Part shown: piece by piece, positions 58,421 through 64,000 of the stretch | Numbering within the stretch: position 1 is the stretch's first letter | How the letters are laid out: the number at the start of each line of letters is the position of its first letter | Assembly: GCA_900551865.1 (NCBI GenBank) | Contig: URXV01000007.1 | Location: 1-64,000 of the forward strand | Reading direction: 5' to 3' | Length of the DNA: 64,000 bases | Source: an uncultured Rickettsiales bacterium | Lineage (GTDB): Bacteria > Pseudomonadota > Alphaproteobacteria > RF32 > CAG-239 | Translations under genes and position numbers: made by a program | The notes under the pieces: model-generated | The model's input: the letters and a program-made list of their open reading frames with translations, nothing else | The model's database searches: none | Told to the model about the DNA's origin: nothing

Positions 58421-59236
58421 GTGTCCAAAGTCATTATTTTAGGTTCGGGAGCAGCGCCGGGCGTGCCGTCGCTGGCCTATGGTTTCGGCGACTGTGATCC
58501 GAAAGAGGAAAAGAATATCCGGCTCAGGTCGGGAACGTATATGGAAATCGGCGGGGTGAAGCTGCTGATAGACACGTCGCCGGATTTGCGCATGCAGCTG
58601 ATTTTATCAAATATCCGCGACGTGGACGCGGTGTTTTATACGCACCCGCACGCCGACCACCTGCACGGGATTGACGATTTGCGCGAGATTAACCGGATTA
58701 CCGGGCGCGCGATTGAGCTGTTTGCCTCGCCGGACAACCTGAACGTTATCCGCACGCGGTTTCCGTACCTGATTGCGGAGAAGAAAGAGGACGTGGAGCC
58801 GGTGTACCGCGCGGCGCTGCACCCGAACGCGTTTGAGTATGAGAAGAGCTTTTATTTCCGCAATCTGAAAGTTACGCCGATAAAATTACAGGGGCATAAC
58901 GTGGAATGCAGCGGGTATATCTTTAACGATGGCGAGGTCGTGCATATTTCGGACTTTCGGGATATTCCGGAGAGCGCGTTTGCGTTTATCACCCGGCGGC
59001 CGGAGGTGCTGATTATGCCGCTGACGACGCCGGAGGGGACGCGGTTTCACGCCGGGCTGACGACGCTTCTGGAGTACGCGGAGCGGATTAAGGCGAAGAA
59101 GACGATTATCACGCATATGGCGGTCGAGTGCGACTATGCGGCGATTAAGGCGCAATGCCCGGCGGGTGTGGAACCGGCGTACGACGGCTATGAGGTTGCG
59201 TGGGCGGACGCGGGCGCGCAGGCGGAGGGGTTTTAA
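58421..59236 (+). CDS. MBL-fold metal-dependent hydrolase (PhnP-like)
   Basis: The GTG start follows AAAGG. The 271-residue protein has the metallo-beta-lactamase motif THPHADHLHGIDD, ISDFRD and a late ITHMAVE. It resembles the PhnP-like cyclic phosphodiesterases that follow tatD in many alphaproteobacteria. The substrate is unknown. Confidence 0.87.
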   Translation: MSKVIILGSGAAPGVPSLAYGFGDCDPKEEKNIRLRSGTYMEIGGVKLLIDTSPDLRMQLILSNIRDVDAVFYTHPHADHLHGIDDLREINRITGRAIELFASPDNLNVIRTRFPYLIAEKKEDVEPVYRAALHPNAFEYEKSFYFRNLKVTPIKLQGHNVECSGYIFNDGEVVHISDFRDIPESAFAFITRRPEVLIMPLTTPEGTRFHAGLTTLLEYAERIKAKKTIITHMAVECDYAAIKAQCPAGVEPAYDGYEVAWADAGAQAEGF

Positions 59237-59483
59237 GAGGGGACAGCGTGCGCGCAGCGGAGAAGCCGGGGCGCGGATTTTAAAGGCTCGGCGGGGGTGT
59301 CGGGCGACGAGTGCCGCGGTGATGGACGGAGATTTCGGCGTGCGCGCAGCGGACATCGACGGACGGCAGGCGCAACGTGCGGGCGGTTACGGGCAGGGTA
59401 CGCGCGGCGGGTGTCGTCGGAAGGCAGATGTTGGTTTCGGGCAGAACCGGGGCGGCAATTAAAAACAGAGAAAGGAAAAGAAC

Positions 59484-60362
59484 ATGTTATGCATTTACCA
59501 TATGGCGGACCACGACGGCAAAGGGTCGGCGGCGATTGTCAAATACGCGCATAAGGACTGCGAGCTTCTGGGATATAACTACGATCAGGAAATCCCGTAT
59601 GCGGAGATTGAGAAACATCAGGAAATTGTCATCTGCGACATTTCTTTTCCGATGGATTATATGTTCAAGCTGCACGCGGAGAAAGACCTGGTCTGGATTG
59701 ACCACCATGCGTCGGCGATTGCGCAGTACGACGAAAAGCTCAAGGAAGAGGGCGGTTTCGGCATTAAGGGGCTGCGCGCGGTTGGTACGGCGGCGATTGA
59801 GCTGACGTGGCAGTATTTCTTTCCGACGCAGCCGGTGCCGGAAGGGGTGAAGCTGTTGGCGCTCAACGATTTGTTCGATTTGCGCGACAAAAGGGTGCGC
59901 CCGTTTGAGTTCGCGTTTCAGGCGCTGGGCGTCAACCGGCCTTACGAGCGGGTGTGGCGCGATTTGTTTGAGGGGCGGATTGACGTGCCGCTGATGGTGG
60001 AAAAGGGCAACGCGATTTTGTCTTATATCAAACATCGCGACTACCGCCTGTCGCGCAATATGGCGTTTGAGGGGACGTACAACGGGCTCCGGTTCATCGC
60101 CGCGAATATGGCGCAGGCAGGGTCGGACTTTTTTGAGTCGCTGGACAATATCGCCAATTACGACTTTATGGTCAGCTTTTCCCTCAACAAACGCAGCAAG
60201 TGGAATTTGTCGTTCCGCACGGTGAAAGACAATGTAGATGTGTCGGCGATTGCGGCGGCGTTCGGCGGCGGCGGGCACAAAAAGGCTTCGGGGGCGTCGG
60301 GGCTGGATAAGCTGCCGGAGTTTCTGACGCAGAACGTGCGCGAGTGGACGAAGTTTAACTAG
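59484..60362 (+). CDS. DHH-family phosphoesterase
   Basis: The 292-residue protein has an N-terminal DHH domain (HMADHDGKGSAAI, VWIDHHAS) and a C-terminal DHHA1 motif (FGGGGHKKASGASG). Such proteins degrade oligonucleotides or cyclic dinucleotides. AGAAAGGAAAAG precedes the ATG. The 250 bp before it (59237-59483) are GC-rich and hold no gene I can support. Confidence 0.88.
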   Translation: MLCIYHMADHDGKGSAAIVKYAHKDCELLGYNYDQEIPYAEIEKHQEIVICDISFPMDYMFKLHAEKDLVWIDHHASAIAQYDEKLKEEGGFGIKGLRAVGTAAIELTWQYFFPTQPVPEGVKLLALNDLFDLRDKRVRPFEFAFQALGVNRPYERVWRDLFEGRIDVPLMVEKGNAILSYIKHRDYRLSRNMAFEGTYNGLRFIAANMAQAGSDFFESLDNIANYDFMVSFSLNKRSKWNLSFRTVKDNVDVSAIAAAFGGGGHKKASGASGLDKLPEFLTQNVREWTKFN

Positions 60363-60489
60363 GGAAATCGGGCAGGCTGCGCCGGCGGTCTGTTAGGGTT
60401 GCGGCTGACGGGCGGCAGGGTATCGGCGTGTCGGGAAAACGGCGGCGGCGATGCCGGTATGGCGGCGGCCGGATTTGAAACAAGGGCAT

Positions 60490-60519
60490 AAAAAAAGAGC
60501 GTTCGTGTGAACGCTCTTC
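60490..60519. terminator. Terminator between converging genes
   Basis: AGAGCGTTC and GAACGCTCT pair around GTGT, with a run of seven As on the left, so it works best for the minus strand. Confidence 0.75.
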
Positions 60520-60539
60520 GTGTTATGAAGCCTTTAGCC

Positions 60540-60773
60540 TTAGGCAATGTCTTTGCCTTTGGCTAAATTGCCGAGCATTTCAAGGGTGCAGCCGCCGACG
60601 CGGATTATCGCCCAACAGGCGACAATCGTGACGATGCCGAACATTACCCGAATGGGTATCGGGGCATTGCTTCCGATACCGCAGGCAACGCAAAGGCAAA
60701 TCGCCGCGCCTGCCAGTAAAGCAATGGTCATCAGTATGAACATTGCCACTGTCCCAAGATGTTTTTTTTCCAT
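60540..60773 (-). CDS. Small membrane protein
   Basis: The 77-residue product has two membrane segments (AMFILMTIALLAGAAICLCVA and IRVMFGIVTIVACWAII). No family is recognised. It is followed by the terminator at 60490-60519. Confidence 0.6.
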   Translation of the reverse strand: MEKKHLGTVAMFILMTIALLAGAAICLCVACGIGSNAPIPIRVMFGIVTIVACWAIIRVGGCTLEMLGNLAKGKDIA

Positions 60774-61078
60774 AATTTTTGATTTTTTTAACGAGGTTCG
60801 GTCCTGTAGCCTAATCCTTCGTGAAACGGCGCCGCATGGGCAACTGTTTCAAAATTTAACATAAATAGGGTTTTATTGCCGCATTATGAAAAACTTTCAG
60901 CATTCAGGAACAGAGGAAACCTCTTAAACCAAAATTGTGAAAACCTTTTTTCCAATAATACGACATAATATCTTTTTACGTTCCCATTATACTCTTTTTT
61001 TCAGGTTTTGGCAAGATGTTTTTATGTTTTTTATTCAATGTGTTATGGTAAAATGTGCGGTTTTTTGCAAGAAAGTTT

Positions 61079-61103
61079 GAACTTTTTTAATCCGTCCGCC
61101 GTT
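61079..61103 (+). promoter_or_regulatory. Candidate ECF sigma promoter
   Basis: GAAC (61079-61082) and CGTT (61100-61103), spaced 17 bp, fit ECF-type promoters of alphaproteobacteria. The site lies upstream of an ECF sigma gene, so autoregulation is plausible. The stretch 60774-61145 is otherwise AT-rich and without a gene. Confidence 0.4.
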
Positions 61104-61145
61104 ATACCAGATGTAAGTTATGATTTTTGCGAAAGAGATTTGACG

Positions 61146-61415
61146 ATGGATAAGATTTCGGAACTTTTGGCGGAAGCCGGGCCTTTGTACCGCAAGCGCC
61201 GCAAAGCGCGCCAGTTTGCGGCAGGGACGCTGTGTTCCCTGCTCTGCGGCGTCTGGTTCGGCGCGGCGATGCTGCTGCCGGAGCGGGCGGCGGACGAAAC
61301 GCAGCTGGAAGCGTATTATGCGGCGTTGTACGAAAGCGACGGCTATTTTGCTTACGATGTTGCGGCGGACGATGTTTTGCCGCTCGACGGGTACGGCTTT
61401 TATGAGGTCAGCTGA
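61146..61415 (+). CDS. Small membrane protein, candidate anti-sigma factor
   Basis: The 89-residue product has a basic cytoplasmic part (GPLYRKRRKARQF), one membrane segment (AAGTLCSLLCGVWFGAAMLL) and an acidic periplasmic tail. It is directly coupled to the sigma gene at 61415. Its size and plan are like the CnrY-type anti-sigma factors; the sequence itself is not diagnostic. Confidence 0.5.
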   Translation: MDKISELLAEAGPLYRKRRKARQFAAGTLCSLLCGVWFGAAMLLPERAADETQLEAYYAALYESDGYFAYDVAADDVLPLDGYGFYEVS

Positions 61416-61909
61416 TGGAAAAGCTGAGCTGGCTTCATAAACGGCTGGTCAGAAGCGTGGTGAAGAAAATGCTGAACCGTGCGGACGAGGACGTTGAACA
61501 GGAAATCTACATCCGCCTGTGGCAGAAGTTTCCGACTTATCGCGAACAGGAGAAGCTTGGCGCCTGGATACGGGTGGTGGCGGAGAATTTTTGCAAAGAT
61601 TATCTTAAGAGCAAAAGCCAGAAGCTTCTGGCGGCTTCGGTCGGGGAGGAAGAAAGCGGGCTGGCCGATATGGCGGCGGTTGACAATCCCGAACGGGCGT
61701 GGCTGCGCAAATGCCGGCAGCGGCTGATTCTTGAGGCGGTAGACGCATTGCCGGGGGATATGCGCCGGGCGGTGGTGCTGGTCGAATTTGACGGGCTGAG
61801 CTATGATGCGGCGGCAAAAAGGCTGGGCATCAATCCCGGAACACTGAAGTCGCGGCTGCACAACGCCAAGCAAAAACTGCACGAAAAGCTGGCGTATCTT
61901 GAGCTTTGA
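61415..61909 (+). CDS. ECF RNA polymerase sigma factor
   Basis: The 164-residue protein has region 2 (DVEQEIYIRLWQKFPTYR, AWIRVVAENFCKDYLKSK) and region 4 (ALPGDMRRAVVLVEFDGLSYDAAAKRLGINPGTLKSRLHNAKQKL). It directs transcription of a small envelope or stress regulon. The start overlaps the previous gene by one base. Confidence 0.9.
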   Translation: MEKLSWLHKRLVRSVVKKMLNRADEDVEQEIYIRLWQKFPTYREQEKLGAWIRVVAENFCKDYLKSKSQKLLAASVGEEESGLADMAAVDNPERAWLRKCRQRLILEAVDALPGDMRRAVVLVEFDGLSYDAAAKRLGINPGTLKSRLHNAKQKLHEKLAYLEL

Positions 61910-62080
61910 CGGATGTGCCGGACGGAAGGCAGGTTTGAAGCATTGGGCGATACGGGCCGGGCGGCAGCGGAAAAGCCGCAAACCCGAAACGTTTATGGCG
62001 GACGGCATGACGCGAGGGACAACGGACGGTTCGGGAGATTTTGAACGAGGGATTAACAAGATAAGGAAAGGATTTTGACA

Positions 62081-62932
62081 ATGGAAAAAGGAAGAAAGAA
62101 TATGCTGATTGCTGCGGGAGCCGCTTTTGCCGGCGGCGTGGCGGTAACCCTGACGGTGCTGGCGCTGGCGTTTTGCCCGGCGAAACGCCATGGCATGTGG
62201 CACGGAGGCTGGCACCGCGATATGCCGCGGGCGGAGATGCGTCTGCCGGCACGGCATCATCCGGAGGGGCGTTTTGAAGACGAAAGGCGGTTTGGTGTCG
62301 AAGGACGGTTTGGCGCCGAAAGACGGTTTGGCGCCGGACATCGCAGAGGGGAAGAACGCCGTTTGGGCTTTGAGCACCATCTGTACCGGGGGGAACGCCC
62401 GGAAGCCGAACGCCGTTTGCCTCCGGCGCCACGTGCGGACAGGGCGGGAGAACTGCGCCGTCCCGGGCATCCGGGCTTTCATCCCGAACGGGCACTGAAG
62501 CACCGCTTTGCGGAAAGGCTGCAACTGACAGACGAGCAGAAAGCGCAAATCGAACAGTTTCGCAAAGAGGATATGGCGCAGATGGAACCGCTGTTTAAAC
62601 AAATGGACGACCTGCGCGCCAAAGCCGACAAGCTGCGCGAGGAAAACAAGGCGCGGTTCGAGAGCGTGCTGACAGACGAGCAGAAAGAAATTCTTGCGGC
62701 GATGCATGAGCGGCGCGCGGAAATGCATAAGCGGCGCGTTTCAGGGCAGGAGCACCCGGCAGAGATGCGGGAACGCCGGGCTGAGATGGAAGAATCCCGG
62801 GCTAAGATGAATGAACGGCGCTCGGCAATGCAGGAACAACGCGTGCCGGCGGGCGGGCAGCGTGATGTCCAGGGAAAAAAACAGCCTGAAAGAACGCAGC
62901 CTGCGGGGGAGGAAACTGTTTCCGCCGAGTAG
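62081..62932 (+). CDS. Periplasmic Spy/CpxP/CnrX-like protein with His/Arg-rich repeats
   Basis: After an N-terminal anchor (AAGAAFAGGVAVTLTVLALAF) the 283-residue protein has a His/Arg-rich repeat region (RRFG, GRFG, RRLG units) and a helical domain with two LTxxQ motifs (LTDEQKAQI, LTDEQKEIL). That is the signature of the Spy/CpxP and heavy-metal sensor family. The C-terminus repeats ER-R-A-E-M-type heptads. It probably works with the ECF sigma factor encoded just upstream, as a sensor of metal or envelope stress. Confidence 0.72.
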   Translation: MEKGRKNMLIAAGAAFAGGVAVTLTVLALAFCPAKRHGMWHGGWHRDMPRAEMRLPARHHPEGRFEDERRFGVEGRFGAERRFGAGHRRGEERRLGFEHHLYRGERPEAERRLPPAPRADRAGELRRPGHPGFHPERALKHRFAERLQLTDEQKAQIEQFRKEDMAQMEPLFKQMDDLRAKADKLREENKARFESVLTDEQKEILAAMHERRAEMHKRRVSGQEHPAEMRERRAEMEESRAKMNERRSAMQEQRVPAGGQRDVQGKKQPERTQPAGEETVSAE

Positions 62933-62970
62933 GCAGCCGTGCGGGCGACAAGATGCCGCCGGATATCAAA

Positions 62971-63004
62971 AAAAGCCGCTGACTTTGAGGTCAGGGGCTT
63001 TTTT
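62971..63004 (+). terminator. Intrinsic terminator
   Basis: AAGCCGCTGAC and GTCAGGGGCTT pair around a short loop, followed by TTTT. Confidence 0.85.
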
Positions 63005-63502
63005 ATGACTTTTTTCGGTTAGTAATAAAATTTCTTTTTTTGAACTGCGAATTTTAAACCGCGAACCGTCAATACCGGAAAATTTCAAATTTTTCACGGG
63101 CGGCAGCCTGTCTGGCAGCGCGTTGAAGCCTGTTTTCATGTTTTTTCCAGATTATACGAACCGCACATACAACGGCGGAAAATGCAATTGCGCCATATTG
63201 CAGCAAAACAGCGGCATTTTCCATAAAATTTCCATGTTCCATACCATCATAATTTTAAGTGTTACCTAAAAATTCTTTTCACGATACGGCATATAACATG
63301 CTGTATTTTTTTTGTCAACAACTTTTTGGCAATTTTTTTTGAAAGAGGGGGTTGGATTGCAGAACGGGCAGCGGGCGGTGGAACGGCGATGTTTTGGGGC
63401 GGGCGGCGTTTTTAAAGAATTTTAAACGGTTGCGGCGTATATTAAGGCACAACAATTTATTCGGACAATATGTTTAGCGATAAGATTTAGGGGAGACAGG
63501 TT
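63005..63502. other. Intergenic stretch before deoB
   Basis: This stretch of about 500 bp is AT-rich in its middle. I see no gene or convincing promoter that I would name. Confidence 0.5.
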
Positions 63503-64000
63503 ATGGCAAAGGCGATTATTCTGATGATGGACTCTTTCGGGGTCGGCGGGGCAAAAGACGCGGCGGCGTTCGGCGATGCGGGGGCGAATACGTTTCTGCA
63601 CATCGCGCAGAATTATCCGGAGTTTGGCGAAAACGGGCTTGAGCTGCCCAATCTGAAAGCGCTCGGGCTGGCGAACGCAGGTGAGCTGGCGTCGGGCGTG
63701 CGGGCGCCGCTGGTGCCGGGGCAGGCGAAAATGACGCTTGCCGACAGGTGCAAATATGGCTGCATGGAAGAAATCAGCGCAGGCAAGGATACGATTTCCG
63801 GGCACTGGGAAATGGCGGGCGTTCCGGTGCGGCAGGATTTCGGGCATTTTCCGCCAGAGTATCCGTCGTTCCCGGCGGAGATGGTCGCGCGCATTTGCGA
63901 GCGGGCGGGAATTCCGGGCATTCTCGGCAACAAGGCGGCGTCGGGCACGGTGATTATCCAGGAACTCGGCGAGGAACATCTGGCGAGCGGAAAGCCGATT
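63503..64000 (+). CDS. deoB: Phosphopentomutase, 5' part
   Basis: The frame is open to the end of the window, so only the first 166 codons are present. The product starts AKAIILMMDSFGVGGAKDA with the metal-binding Asp of the alkaline phosphatase superfamily. DTISGHWEMAG is typical of phosphopentomutase, which interconverts ribose or deoxyribose 1- and 5-phosphate. GGGGAG precedes the ATG. Confidence 0.9.
   Translation, partial: MAKAIILMMDSFGVGGAKDAAAFGDAGANTFLHIAQNYPEFGENGLELPNLKALGLANAGELASGVRAPLVPGQAKMTLADRCKYGCMEEISAGKDTISGHWEMAGVPVRQDFGHFPPEYPSFPAEMVARICERAGIPGILGNKAASGTVIIQELGEEHLASGKPI

Noticed and set aside
61400..62728. A 442-codon open frame antisense to the ECF sigma and Spy-like genes
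   Set aside because: It is a shadow of two well-supported genes.

Overview
The window holds a complete-looking prophage of about 47 kb (1499-48345) set in an alphaproteobacterial chromosome. The host assignment rests on the chromosomal genes to the right (dxs, rlpA, dacC-type carboxypeptidase, tmk, holB, tatD, an MBL hydrolase, deoB). The rlpA-dacC-tmk-holB-tatD-MBL set is a familiar alphaproteobacterial neighbourhood, here rearranged into two divergent blocks. The right flank is GC-rich and full of low-complexity expansions. The left flank (1-1400) is AT-rich and carries a small tyrosine recombinase.

The prophage sits at the 3' end of a tRNA-Ala(GGC) gene. An 11-bp core, TCCACCAGTTA, is present at both ends (1499-1509 and 48335-48345). 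The tRNA's original terminator is stranded just beyond the right end. The integrase is a large serine recombinase whose reading frame crosses attL, so its C-terminus differs between the integrated and circular forms.

Layout: a leftward early operon (9928 to 1494) encodes small hypotheticals, a membrane protein, an HNH-YqaJ fusion nuclease, a RecT annealing protein, zinc-ribbon proteins, a MazG-like protein, an ASCH protein and the integrase. Next comes an immunity region (9950-11740): an XRE repressor, two exported proteins made in the lysogenic direction, a Cro-like gene, and matching operators at both ends. A rightward block (11739-15743) carries small membrane proteins, two DNA methylase-type genes and replication-type proteins. 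A leftward mini-operon (16994-15740) from a consensus promoter ends in an Aca2/YdiL-like regulator and is a candidate anti-defence locus. The late region (17340-48034) encodes a podovirus with T7/BPP-1-like features: TerS, TerL, portal, Bbp19-like protein, scaffold, capsid, Bbp16-like cement, gp11-like tail protein, a nozzle split over two genes, gp13/14/15/16-like internal virion proteins, two related tail-fibre modules and a lysis cassette.

The most unusual parts are these. (1) A candidate structured RNA between gp16 and the first tail fibre, with a three-way junction, an alternative pairing that hides a ribosome-binding site, and a 20-codon ORF. (2) An AT-rich three-gene cassette (40974-42814), led by a TIGR04255-like gene, inserted between two fibre modules that share a near-identical 298-bp repeat. 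(3) The Aca-like operon. (4) The integrase tail switch at attL. (5) The split nozzle and the polyvalent gp16-like protein with effector-like domains.

Family assignments come from reading motifs by eye. No database search or folding program was run.
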